A stretch of DNA of 64,000 bases from Gigaspora rosea (lineage: Eukaryota; Glomeromycota; Glomeromycetes; Diversisporales; Gigasporaceae). The notes beneath the pieces are model-generated. The model did no database searches, was not told the origin of the DNA, and was given only the letters and a program-made list of their open reading frames with translations. Shown here piece after piece: positions 21,988 to 33,108 of the stretch; position 1 is the stretch's first letter; every line of letters starts with the position of its first letter. The stretch spans positions 148,255 to 212,254 of the forward strand of contig QKWP01000240.1 of assembly GCA_003550325.1 (NCBI GenBank), given 5' to 3'. The translations under genes were made by a program, and so were the position numbers.

Positions 21988-22325
21988 TTATAATTTAGCG
22001 CCATGGTGATGTACCACTACCCCTTGATCAACCAATTAGAATGCAGAATCAGGTATAACGTGAAATCAAAATAATTATGATTTTTTTCAAAAATTGGCTA
22101 TAGCATGAAATTTTGCCTATGAAATCATTTCTTATGCTCTAACAAAAAAATTCTTTTTGAAATTTGAGATTAGCATCTCTTTGCTAAATCACCCTACTCG
22201 AACCCCAACTCTCACCCTTACCCTAACCCTAACCCTAAACTAACAAATTAATTTATTGTTTTGATTTCATATTATACCAGATCTTATAGGGTGCAGTGTA
22301 TCGCATATGCGAAAAAATCAAAAAT
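21988..22325. mobile_element. TIR element with telomere-like repeats, copy A
   Basis: Left end TATAATTTAGCGCCATG and right end near GCATATGCGAAAAAAT are inverted relatives of the ends of copy B (23932-24245); the interiors also match (AACCAATTAGA, AGATCTTATAG). It includes CCCTTA followed by three CCCTAA units at 22215-22238. Confidence 0.5.
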
Positions 22326-22741
22326 TCATATATAAAAATATGTTACTAGAGAAAAAAGAAGTGCAAATAAAATTACTTAAACAATAAAAAATAATTTATA
22401 GCATTTGAATTTTTGTACTTGTCTATGAATAATAAAATATAAGTTATTTAGTAATACTATTTTTAATAAAAAATAAAATTTATATATTACTGCCTTTTAT
22501 TAGTTTATTTAACTATTAATAATACATGTTTGTTAACTATTTGTAACACAGTAATATATAGCTAAACTATTTTAATAAGTTTACTAGTAGTAGAAATAGC
22601 TACTGTACTGGTAATAATTTTATTTCTGTTTAAATTGTTTGATTTAACTTATAGTTTATTCTTGATGATCAAATAAAATTAGAGAAGCACCATTTATCAC
22701 CTGATTTCTAGATAGAGGAGAGAGTCAGAAAATTATCAGGT

Positions 22742-23400
22742 CCTAATAGCAGATAATTTTTAATTAACTAAAATTATTAAAATTTTTAAAAATTTTTAAA
22801 TTTTAATATTAAATAATTTTTAACCAGTAATCTGTTTTGGATAATTTTATTACCAAAATGTTCATCTTAATGAGATGATTCCAACAAGCCTAAAATAATT
22901 AAAATTCAATCACAGAATTTCAAGATCATTATAGATTTGTATTGTTTAATTATATTATTTTTGTATATGGAGGTGAGTCAGTAGAAAAGGAACAAATTTT
23001 TTCCAAGTAAAAGTTTTCTTGAATTTAAGCTTAAATATCTTAACAACTATCTTAATAAATTTAATAAATTTTTTTTATTTTTATTTTAGATAATTTTATG
23101 ATTAAAATAAAAAATTTTTTAGCAAATTTGATTAAATAATTGTCAAAATATTTTAATTTAAAAATTAAAAAAATTTTACTAAAAATGATTTGTCCCTTTT
23201 TTACTGACTCACCGCTATATATTAAAAAATTATTATTAAAGATTTTATAAACTTTAATATTAAATAACTTCTAAACTAGTAATTTATTTTAGATGATTTT
23301 ACTACCAAAATGCTCATCTCAATAAGATGATTCTAATGAACCTAAAATTGTTAAATTCTGATTATGAATTCTATAATTATTGTTGTTTTTAATTGATTTA
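22742..23400. repeat. two direct copies of a dispersed module
   Basis: About 22800-22935 and 23255-23370 each contain AGTAATCTGTTTTGG/AGTAATTTATTTTAG, then TACCAAAATG, TCTTAATGAGATGATTC-type words and a CCTAAAAT ending. The same module occurs at 39.7, 59.9-60.2 and 61.5-62.2 kb. The MITE at 22974-23220 separates the two copies here. Confidence 0.55.
22974..23220. mobile_element. MITE with GGTGAGTCAGTA termini, copy A
   Basis: Ends are inverted copies of GGTGAGTCAGTA with AAAAAGGGACAAAT just inside, bordered by TATA. It is about 245 bp long and closely matches copy B at 58083-58337. Confidence 0.7.
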
Positions 23401-23420
23401 ATATATTTTATATTAAAATA

Positions 23421-23757
23421 CAGTCAGACCTCTATAAATGCAACTTTCATAAATGCAATACCTCTCTAAATGCATGGTTTTTCTTTTCTGTAAGATGTTA
23501 TTAGTACTAAATGCATGTTCTATATTCTGTAAATACACATTCTCTTAAATAACATTTTATATCACACTAACCTTCCTAAATGCACATAGCCAATTAAATT
23601 TTAGCATTTAAGATAGGTTATACAGTTTTTGATAGAAGTTAAATATGATAATATAATGTTTAAAGCTGCAATTTAATTGGCTCTCTCTAAATGCAAACCT
23701 CTCTAAATGCACGTTGTAGGCTTGTCCCTACGAGTTGCATTTATAGAGGTTTGACTA
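23421..23757. mobile_element. pogo-like MITE, complete copy
   Basis: Left end CAGTCAGACCTCTATAAATG and right end the inverted equivalent (CATTTATAGAGGTTTGACTA), with TA on the left border. These ends match pogo/Tc1-mariner-type elements in form. The interior is made of repeated CTCTAAATGCA words. Relatives stand at 7581 and 21105-21712. Confidence 0.7.
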
Positions 23758-23931
23758 TGTTTCTTAGATTGTAATACAGGAAAATTTGTCTGCATATTTT
23801 TAAATTTTTAATAAAATTTTAAATATTAATTTTAGCTATATTTTTTGAATAAAAATATACTTTGAGTTTTGTTTTTAATAACTTTAAAAATTTTTTTTTA
23901 GATTCTCTTAAATTTTAGATTTATATAATTT

Positions 23932-24245
23932 AGCACATATGTGTTGTAATACACCCATCTGATAAACCAATTAGGTCATAGGATCAGGTGTAATATAAAA
24001 TCAAAACAAAATAGTAATATTTTAAAAATCATTTATGGCTCATAATTTGCTTATGAAATTATTTTTCATACTCTAACAAAAAAAATTTCCTACAAAATTT
24101 TACTATAAATTCTCTCTTTTTATTATGCATTACTCTAACTTATTCTAACCTTAATTAACAAAAGAACAGTTGTTTGTTTTCTTTGATTTTACATTATACA
24201 GATCTTATAGAGTGCATTACAATGCACTTGCACTAAATTATAAAA
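23932..24245. mobile_element. TIR element, copy B
   Basis: Left ATATAATTTAGCACATATG and right CACTAAATTATAAAA are inverted repeats; the interior matches copy A at 21988-22325, but the CCCTAA run is decayed here (CTCTAACTTATTCTAACC). Confidence 0.55.
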
Positions 24246-24586
24246 TTATTTTCTATCTATAAAAAAAAATTTTACTTCTAATACAAGTATTAATTTTTAT
24301 AAATAAATTATTAAAGTAAAGTTGCAATAATAAAAGTTGTTATCCTTAAACTACAATATTGTCTTAAGGACTATAGTTCTAAAACTAAAACTAAATAAAA
24401 TCACAGAAAAATTGTAATAAAATTTTTTAAAAAAATTTTTTCTTAGAATTATCTATTTTTAGCTTATATATAATTTTAATTTTTTTTTATAATATAAAAA
24501 TTAATTTTGCAAAAAAGTAATTCTTATTTTCAAATATAATTGTACAAAGTTTTATTTAATTATTTTGGTATTTTAAAAGAACTTTA

Positions 24587-24808
24587 CTAAAAAGTGCACC
24601 ATGCACTTTGTGCTCCTATTTTTATATCTCAAAAAATTTTACTAAGATAACATCTACTGTACTTCTAACAAAAAATGATTCTTTCGCAATTTTGTATTAA
24701 TTTTGATTTTAACTTTTTAACTCTAACTCTAACCCAACTTTAGATAAAATTATTACTAGTACATTAGGGAGCACAAGGAGGCACAGAGTGCACAGGTGCA
24801 CTTTTTAG
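24587..24808. mobile_element. MITE with CTAAAAAGTGCACC termini
   Basis: The left end CTAAAAAGTGCACC and right end GGTGCACTTTTTAG are exact inverted copies; CACTTTGTGCTCC and GGAGGCACAGAGTG extend the repeat inward. No coding capacity. Confidence 0.65.
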
Positions 24809-24813
24809 ATTAT

Positions 24814-25558
24814 TTCTTTTAAAAAAGCAAATTAGAGCTAAAAAAAGTGCAAAAATGAAACAAATTTGCTTGTGTTCTACTACAATCTAATGGATAAAAT
24901 ATAAAATAAAAAGCTATTTTTAGAGGTGAGATTTTTTTGGTTTATTTTTTTATTTTACTTTATATTTAACAGCAATATAGTATTTAGTTTTTTAAGTTGT
25001 TAACTATAACTCATAACACTCTTGAAACTAGTAATTGAAGACAGGCTACTATTGCAATTTACTATAAAAATCAAAAATTTTTTGAGTATTGATTATTCAA
25101 ATTTTATAGTAAAAAAATTTATTTATCTGATTTGCACAACATCTTAATTAACTATTATTACTATTGTTATAATTAGATGTCATTATAGTTGTAAATGTTC
25201 TATTTGGGTTTAGGACAGTCTGAAAGTTGTGGAATGTAAAATGGTATTTCTTTGAAGTTAAACTTTCTTAGAGTAGTTTTACTATCATAGTAAGTTCTTT
25301 ATATTTTTCAATTAGTATTTATAGTATTTGGTTTAGAAAGTGTATTGTGATAATAGATATAGTTTTTCACTTTTGTTATTACTTGTACTTTTTGAAATAT
25401 TTATTCAGTTTGTAATATGTATTAGAAGTAGTAATATTTCTGAAGTTTCCAAACCATCAAGACAAAGTCTTTTGAACAGATAAAGAAGGTATCAAATATT
25501 AGGTGATTTTCTAGAAAGAAAGTTAAAATTTTGAAAATTACTAATAAAGATTGTGGCG
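24814..25558. other. AT-rich intergenic DNA
   Basis: No gene, RNA or clear repeat is supported in this stretch. Confidence 0.5.
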
Positions 25559-25769
25559 GCTTATGCTGAGATTGGCTTATGCTAAGATCTGGGTCTCTAT
25601 TTAAATCTATAACACCTACTAAAATCCACATATACTCTTTTATTACTAACCCTAGCCCTAAATCCTAACCAAACTATAAAAAAAACACTCCTGAAAAAGC
25701 CCTCTAAAATTTTATAATTTCATAATAAATTAATTTAAATTCTCAGCATAAGCCAATCTCAGCATAAGC
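25559..25769. mobile_element. MITE with GCTTATGCTGAGATTGGC termini
   Basis: The two ends are inverted copies of GCTTATGCTGAGATTGGC plus TTATGCT, about 28 bp each with one mismatch. It contains ACCCTAGCCCTAA, another telomere-like word. Confidence 0.65.
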
Positions 25770-26233
25770 TGAGGGCATGCTAACGAAGCTTTTTTTTTTT
25801 TTTAGCGAAGGTTTTTTTTAACTAAGTTTTTTTTTTTAACGAAATTAATAGAACAATTATGCAACTGATACTAGGAACTACTAAAATCAGCTGATTCCAC
25901 GTGAATAATGATCTGCAGATGTCACACTTTATTGCAATAACGTTCGAAATCTTATAATCGATTAATTTTTTTAACTAATTATTTTTTTCTAAGATTGAGT
26001 TTCCTGTCATTTTATTATTAAATGGCAGCATGATCTACAAAGGTCACATCTTTTCGCAAACTGCTATAAAAATATGATTTATAGGCAATTTAAAACCTTA
26101 GAAATTTTATCATCATTATGAAAATCACAGTGCTATACCTTTTTTGTAAACTGCCATAAGTTAGTTTGTATCGGAATTCTTATGATTTTTATCGTGATTT
26201 ACTGTAAAAATTCTCTTATTGTGGTGTCATAGG

Positions 26234-26365
26234 CAGTGTTGGCAATTGGACTAATTGGACATAATAAAATTTTTATTGGACTTTATTGGACATATGCCCA
26301 AATCCAATTAGTCATATGTCCAATTCCAATAAAATTTTATTGATCATTGTCCAATGCCAACACTG
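26234..26365. mobile_element. 132-bp hAT MITE with perfect 8-bp duplication
   Basis: CAGTGTTGGCA starts and TGCCAACACTG ends the element; GTCATAGG flanks both sides exactly (26226-26233, 26366-26373). The interior is built of inverted ATTGGACA words. The perfect duplication suggests a young insertion. Confidence 0.85.
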
Positions 26366-26565
26366 GTCATAGGTATGTGGCCAATATCTAATTAGTTTGT
26401 ATTGGAATTATCGTAATTTATTGTTAAGCTATAGACGCACAGGCTATATATCCGCATGATCCATAAATTTGATCGGTGGCTAAGGACGTCGACCGAGCTG
26501 TTACAAATAAGCATGTAACAGGCTGTTACAAATAGACTTATTCTACCATAAAATCTCAAAATAAT

Positions 26566-26640
26566 GCGCAGGGGTGAAATTGCGAATTTCGACCCGAATT
26601 AAGCTTAATATGTCCATGAGATTTTATGGTAATTTCAAAT
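26566..26640. repeat. AATGCGCAGGGG/CGAATTAAGCTTAAT repeat
   Basis: This short block (AATAATGCGCAGGGG, then TTTCGACCCGAATTAAGC) is related to blocks at 42235-42335 and 50724-50815 in the opposite orientation. Confidence 0.45.
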
Positions 26641-26814
26641 CTCTAAATCAAAAAAAAAAAAACAAAAAAAGTCTCGGTCACACCACTATTATATATTCGT
26701 TGTTTTAACAAATAAGTAGTAGTTTGCGGAAAATAAATATTTTTTATCTTCGATTCGACAAAATTTTTACTGAAATTTTAAAAGTTTGGTACATTAAGGT
26801 GATTTACATATTTT

Positions 26815-27155
26815 TTTTTTAAAAAAAAATAAAATAAACTAAACTAAAAAAAAATAAAATAAACTAAACTAAAAAAAAATAAAATAAAAATAAATAAAAT
26901 AAAAATAAATAAAATAAAAAATAAGAATATAAAATAAAAAAAAAAATAACAAAAAATAAAATAAAATAAATAAAAATATAAAATAAAATAAATAAAATAA
27001 AATAAACTAAAAAAAAATAAAATAAAAATAAATAAAATAAAAATAAATAAAATAAAAAATAAGAATATAAAATAAAAAAAATTTCAAAAAATAAAATAAA
27101 ATAAAATAAAACAAAATATAAAATAAAATAAATAAAATAAAATAAAATAATTTTA
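26815..27155. repeat. low-complexity (AAATA)n tract
   Basis: About 340 bp of almost pure A with single T in AAATAA/AAAATA spacing and two larger internal copies. The minus-strand Phe/Leu/Tyr open frame across it (26864-27196) reflects composition only. Confidence 0.85.
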
Positions 27156-27950
27156 CGAACTGAACATATAATTTTTAGGATCTTTGACATTTTCAATAAT
27201 TTCGGATTTACATGTTACCAAAAGTATTTCATAAGCAAAATCATTTCGGTAGAAGCCTTAGTGCTACATAAATACGCAATATTGTCAGAGATACAGCAAA
27301 TTCCTGCAATATTCATATGTTAAAATCAGACGTTTTATGAGCTATTGTAAAACTTTGACTAATGTGAGTAAGAATCTATCTAATATAAGATATGTTATTA
27401 AACAAAAGGTTAAGTGAGATTATAATGTGGAGTTGACTGCGGTCTAACATTTTATTTTAACTTAATATTTGCTGTATTTTAGCGACAAATAGTTAACCTT
27501 TTTTTAGTAATTTGTATAACTGATAAATCTTTATACATGCGATTATAAGGGGTTGCAAATATAACAAAGGTAAATATTGTTCATATCATAAATTATGTGT
27601 TCTACAACATAGTACATGTACGACTTGTTTAAATGATTCTTTGTTTTTATAATTCATCATTGAATGCCTAAATAAAAATTTAGACTACACACTATTATAA
27701 ATTATTTGGACTATTATTCTTATGATTCGTTCAAAAAATCTTTATAACTTGCAAGTTTGTAAAATCCATAATGGGCACATTATATGCTATAATCGAAAAA
27801 TAACGCGCATTGTTTTCAAATTTTTTCAGCTTTTTATTACTATACCATAAATTTGTCGATATAGTATTACGTGGCATTATTTCGAGGCACCTATAAACAT
27901 TTTTAAAGGATCTCGATTTTCAAAATAACGCTGTGGTTGTTTCGCGGGTT
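27150..27950. repeat. dispersed non-coding duplication, copy 1
   Basis: About 800 bp align co-linearly with 34440-35250: TTTTTAGGAT and CTTTGACATTTTCAAT, TACCAAAAG and ATTTCATAAGCAAA, AAAATCAGACGTTT, AACATAGTACATGTACGAC, AATAACGCGC. No open frame is shared, so this is repeat or pseudogenised DNA rather than a coding duplicate. Confidence 0.6.
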
Positions 27951-27994
27951 TATTGTAACTAACACACATTTATCATATGTTATGTACCACATGG

Positions 27995-28294
27995 CCCGGG
28001 ACAAAATCCCCGACAGGTCAAAGTCCCGACAAAAAATCCCGACAATCAAATAACCTGACAGTTAAAAACCCGACAGCTAAAAAAAAAAATTCCGACAGTC
28101 AAAAATTTCAACAGCAAATTGGCATTAATAAAAAATGTCGAGAAGACAATTTACTATAAATCATGCTCTAACCCGCGGCATAAATGAAGTTAGTACAGTA
28201 GTATTAGAAATTTCAATTGTCGGGATTTTTTGACTGTTGAGATTTTGGCTGTCTGGATTTTTTTTTGTCGGATTTTGACCCGCACCCGCCCGGG
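27995..28294. repeat. palindromic element built of CCCGACAGTCAAAA repeats
   Basis: Starts and ends with CCCGGG. The left half has about six degenerate tandem units of 15-16 bp (CCCGACA followed by TCAAA or TTAAA), and the right half has the same in inverted orientation (TTGTCGGGATTTTTTGAC). The centre holds GGCATTAATAAAAAATGTCG, a core shared with 21.4 and 33.6 kb. Confidence 0.65.
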
Positions 28295-28484
28295 TATTTT
28301 TATGGCTTGTTTGTACGTCGAGCTTATCTCATCCAGTAATTGATGTGCAATCGTCGTTAGTACAGGTCGTTAATTGATGCGAAAGATAAAATATTAAAGA
28401 AATGTAAATAGATAAATTTTATAAATTTATCTTATGTGTAATTAAAAGTATATATAGTAATTGATATTTATTCCAATAAAGATA

Positions 28485-28700
28485 ACAGTCGAGTTCCTCT
28501 TTAGGAAGTTTCCCTTTGATCGTAAAAATTCTTGCCTTATATCAGATATCGTTAATTCTTATCCCCATGATATTCGTATACCCATTGTTTTTAAGAAATT
28601 AAAGGAAGAGAATTTCGATTAGTAATCAATGCCTTATTTAGTAAAATTTAAGTGATAAAGCTCGTGATTCTCGTCATTATTTGGTCAAATACATACCATG
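28485..28700 (+). pseudogene. coding-like remnant, unrecognised
   Basis: After an AG at about 28491 the frame reads LFRKFPFDRKNSC, then SDIVNSYPHDIRIPI and FKKLKEENFD to a TAG at about 28620. A further piece SDKARDSRHYLVKYIP follows in another frame at about 28650. The composition is clearly more protein-like than the surroundings. No Met and no family is recognised; it may be a dead exon pair. Confidence 0.3.
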
Positions 28701-28717
28701 ATTCCAAATCATGACTA

Positions 28718-28800
28718 TAGATACTGGTGAACTTTGGTGAAATAATTTCACCACCATTGGTGAAATAATTTCACCACTATTGGTGAAATTGGTCACCAGC
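28718..28800. mobile_element. GGTGAAAT palindromic MITE, old copy
   Basis: ATAGATACTGGTGAAC at the left, GGTGAAATTGGTCACCAGCAG at the right, with repeated hairpins of GGTGAAATAATTTCACC between. Same family as 40826-40926. Confidence 0.5.
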
Positions 28801-29295
28801 AGTCGTGACCACGTGATCATATGACACCGTGAACAAAGTTCACGATCAGGATAACATATTCGAGCCTCATCGCAGCACCTTGAAAGAGAAGAAAAATATA
28901 GATAGTTAATCTTGAATAAAAGCCCTCAATGAAAGTAGCATAGCAGAACTCAACGGATAATAAAGAAGGTTCTCATTTTAACCCGCCGCACGATCGCCGC
29001 AAGACTTTTAACCCATAAAACTCGGACCAAATCTATCTATGCTCCGATCGAAGCCTTACCATTTGGGGATTCAAGCTTTATTTGTTGGTTATTAGTACTA
29101 GATATTAATTAATTTGGATAGTTTTAGCAGGTTTCATTTACCCTTCTAGTCACCGCTTCTTCAACGTACGTACAGTACGTTAGGTTGTGTTAAGCTGTCT
29201 TAATAGCCCGAACATTCCAAGAATCACATTTCATAATGATATAGATGTATGAAGTCTTTATGGTTTAGTTAATTCATGTTCTAAGAGCTTCCGAT

Positions 29296-29491
29296 CAGTG
29301 TCTGAAATTTACTTTTAGATTAATAGTGGACCGCAAAAAAAATATTGGAGTATAAAAATTTATAACAATTTAGTTGTGCATATAAACATATGCGGAATCC
29401 GAATATGCACTTCAAATTTTTCTTGCAGAAATTTAAAGTTTTGTTGCGGTCCGCATACTCCGCATACTCCGCAACCCGGTTTTAGACACTG
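29296..29491. mobile_element. 196-bp hAT MITE with perfect 8-bp duplication
   Basis: Ends CAGTGTCTGAAA and TTTTAGACACTG are inverted; CTTCCGAT occurs on both sides (29288-29295, 29492-29499). The interior contains GTCCGCA/TGCGGTCC and GCATACTCCGCATACTCCGC. Confidence 0.85.
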
Positions 29492-29499
29492 CTTCCGAT

Positions 29500-31643
29500 T
29501 ATATAATTTTTTGAGAATGTAACGTTTCACTTAACCAAAAAAATAATGATAATGATGCCTCTAGTTTTGAAGCGCACCTTAAATTCGAGATTATCTCGAA
29601 ACTGGCAAACTTCGCTTGGAAGACCAATAAGTATTTTATTATTTGTTATTATATTGTTATTTATATGCACATTGAATGAATAAAACAGCCAACTAAACAA
29701 AAAGATGATTGAAACGTTACATATAGGGTTTAACTTTCCAATTGAAGAATCCTAAAAGTAAGATTTTATTTTTCATGATATAAGCTTCCGATAATTGATA
29801 TTACGTAATTTAGTCGGTTTCTAATCCTTTTAGATACTTCAACCAATTAAAAAATCAAGCAATAAATAGTTCTTCATTTATCTGTAATTGAATATATAAT
29901 AGTGATTAGCAAAAAAGAAGTCTGTTTCAAATTTTTAAGTCTATACAGTAAAATTTTAAATTCATATTTATGATTTCCTTTGATAGAACTAATATGAACG
30001 CTGCAAAGCGAAAACCTCGTGTGTATAAATTAAAGTTTTCACAACGCTGGACTTAACCCCTGAATAGTTGTTACATTACTTATTAAAATACAATGTTCTG
30101 TACGTACGTACGTGCATACTACAAAATTATTAATTGGCACATGAAATCGAAATGACAAGAATTGATCGTAAATGCAATTAATTACATAATATATGCCATA
30201 ATTATTCGGGGTAAATCCGATAAGCGAACCTTAAATGTTTATGTTCTCGCTCTATAATACTCATGCACAATTGACATTAATAGTAAAACCTATATTTTAA
30301 GTATTGATTTGACCTTATAGAAGTTAGATCTTTAGTGGGTTAAATAAAATAAATAATAATTGGGTAAAAAATATATACGAATATATTAATTAATAAATAA
30401 AGAATAGATCTTTGCTACTAATGAATAATTTATACGAATTTAGAATTTTTGATTGTTTTATCAGTCAGCATCATGCTTTGATCGTTACATGAATGCCTTT
30501 CTATGGAAAATTTCCGATTTCCAAAATTGGAATAGATTAGAATCGTGTTTGCCACGTTAATTTATTTATTAAGCGTATGTATTACAAATCTAAAATGGTA
30601 ACTTTAGGTTTAGAATTGGAAGAAATCATGGAAAGAAATACATTCCCATCATCATTAGATAGTGTTTTAAGGTTGATTCAAGTCCAAACTTCTTTATTAC
30701 TTTTTTTTTTTTTTTTTTGCATTCGTTTTACTCTTTTTAATTTGAACTAGGTTAATCCGGGTACACGAACTCTTCCATTAGGATACAGTTGGATAACAAA
30801 ACCCGGCCGATTAAAATTTTCAGAATAACTTTTTACGCGATTACTATATTACAAAGTGATGAGTGACACAATATAATTTCTTTGTTAACCATCACTTGTT
30901 TAATGATATTTCTTTGTATGATCATGCATTTATCTGCGTATAAAAAGTCATTATAACCAATTGTTTTACGTAATTAGTGAAAAAGATAAGATTACATGTT
31001 TTATATTTTTAAATTACCTAGTTTTGAGTTATAACAATAGTCAGAATCTATCAATTGTTCTTTTCAAGTTATATACAAATTTTACTAATTTTAAAATATA
31101 ATATAAAATATATTACGCGATATTTCCATTTAAATACTTTCCAAAAACAGGTTTATCGAAATGAACAGATAAAATCTTTTTTAAAATAATGCAAATCAAG
31201 TTTTAAAAGCCCGAATATATAAATATTGTAATAACATATTATATAAATGCTAGATAATAAATCATTGAGTGTGCATTATCCAATAATGATAGTGATTTTA
31301 TTTGATCGACTTTATCACTGTGCAGGTAACGGAATTATGCGATGATTTACGAAGCTTTCAAATAATTTATGATTTTATAATATTAATAGTTAAACTGTCA
31401 GATTTTTAATGATCAATTATTTTTTTGGTATACAAGTCATAGCAAGCAGTCACAAAAATTGTTATAAAGCTGGCTTTTTACATCTTTTAAAAATTAGTCA
31501 TAAGTGTTGCAACGACCGTAACAATTCCAATAAGTAGCGAATTTTAAGAAAAATTTAACAATTATTGTCACAACTAAAAAAGATTTTAAAAATTTATCTA
31601 TTTACATCAAAGTGTCATTGCAACTAATACTTCATTTTACAAT
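29500..31643. other. AT-rich intergenic DNA
   Basis: No gene or well-defined repeat is supported. A T-run lies near 30700 and a TACGTACGTACG tract near 30105. Confidence 0.5.
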
Positions 31644-31853
31644 ATGAATCAACAACAAAATCAAAATCAAACGGTTAGAGGCCAACTTCAGAACACTGTT
31701 GTTCAAAGCTCACCTTTAGAAACTTTTACTGTCGATGAGCAATATAAAAACTTGACAAATGGTACATATCCATTTGCAAAAGAACAAATAATAAGAAACC
31801 AGGAAGAACCTTCTTTCTCAACTATTATTTTGTCAGGATTCCCCTTTAATTAA
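31644..31853 (+). CDS. small hypothetical protein, 69 aa, Gln/Asn-rich N-terminus
   Basis: The ATG at 31644 begins MNQQQNQNQTVRGQLQNTVV and the frame ends with TAA at 31851-31853. The amino-acid mix (Pro, Glu, Val, Thr, few Ile/Phe/Lys runs) is more protein-like than chance frames in this AT-rich DNA. No signal peptide, membrane segment or known domain is seen. It could be a first exon, a short gene or a fragment of a longer dead gene. No neighbour helps. Confidence 0.3.
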   Translation: MNQQQNQNQTVRGQLQNTVVQSSPLETFTVDEQYKNLTNGTYPFAKEQIIRNQEEPSFSTIILSGFPFN

Positions 31854-31859
31854 GCGGTT

Positions 31860-32820
31860 GAACTGCAATATAAAAGGATAGTCCTAATAATGACTAAATT
31901 TAAAAATTAGAGAAGTTTCCAAAATAAATTTAGTCATGTTTTCTTTATTTTTTTTTATTTTTTTGACCCTTCTACCAGTATTGGTAGCAATAGACAAATA
32001 GAACAATAATGCAATAGAATAGTGCAATAGAAAACATTTTATCAACAGAACAAAAAATTGACAATTAAATAATAATTAGTATTAATATAATAAAAGATGA
32101 ATAGAATAGTAGAATTTAGAATAGAGCATGGTTTTCATCAATAAAATGAAAAATGACAACACTGTTTCTAGCAATATATAGGAATTATGACAACCTTTAG
32201 GTATGAACAAAATTAAGTATATTAATATTGGCATTTAGAGGTTATTAGTGTGTGTTTTCAAATTGAATATATATATATTTTTTTATCTATTGTTTGCTCA
32301 TTATAAAGATATGTAAAATAATTACTATGCTTTATTTTCATCTATGCAATTTAAGTACGCTTTTTTTCTTTTTTATTCATATACAAAATTTAAGGTATAC
32401 GAGTATTTCTTTAAATTAGTGTTAGAGTATAGGTGTATATATGATCAAATCAATCCCACAAATGGGTTTTATATAAAAATTCCAAATCCACATAATTCCT
32501 TTCCACTTACAACATATATATATATAAGTTATTATGCACAATTCTTTTGAACGAATCTAGTTGTAATATGACATTACCTACTTGGTACAGCCAATAAATA
32601 TAAATAAAATTCGTGTAACCTAAACCTAGTGTAATTTTGCCATTGCTTTTTATCTCTCTCAATGATTTTAATTTTTTTTACTATCTTTTTTTATATGGTC
32701 AGGGTTTTGTTGGTATCTGTTTACCCATTTAACTTGTGTGTACCAAGGATATGTTTCATATATTGTGCTAAATATTTATCCAGAGTGCTGTATTTTGTGT
32801 TCAGTTATCCTTTTACATAT
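31860..32820. other. AT-rich intergenic DNA
   Basis: Only short hydrophobic open frames typical of AT-rich DNA; nothing supported. Confidence 0.5.
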
Positions 32821-32825
32821 CCGTG

Positions 32826-33108
32826 TCATTTCACCGACAGCTTAACTCATTGATAATTAATTTACAGATAAGATTACTTTACTGACAACTGATTCTTCTA
32901 AATTACACCAATTTCAATTCTAATTCAAACCTGACCCTTACGACAATGACCAGAATTGTTTTGTCAGTGAAATGAGTTATCAGTGAAATAAACAGTTGAT
33001 GAAATGAACTTTTCAGTGAATTAATTGTCGATAAAATCATTTTGCCTGTAAATTAATTATTGGTGAACTAAGCTGTCGGTGGAGTGATTGTCGGTGAAAT
33101 GAGCGGAG
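32826..33108. repeat. palindromic element built of TTTCACCGACA repeats
   Basis: The left arm starts TCATTTCACCGACAGCTTAA and the right arm ends with its inverted relatives (AAGCTGTCGGTGGAG, TGTCGGTGAAATGAG). ATAATTAATTTACAG is also mirrored. Between them lie degenerate tandem copies of CAGTGAAATGA. The architecture parallels 27995-28294 with a different unit. Confidence 0.55.

Noticed and set aside
26864-27196. 110-codon Phe/Leu/Tyr-rich membrane-like frame
   Set aside because: It is the reverse complement of an (AAATA)n tract; composition explains it.
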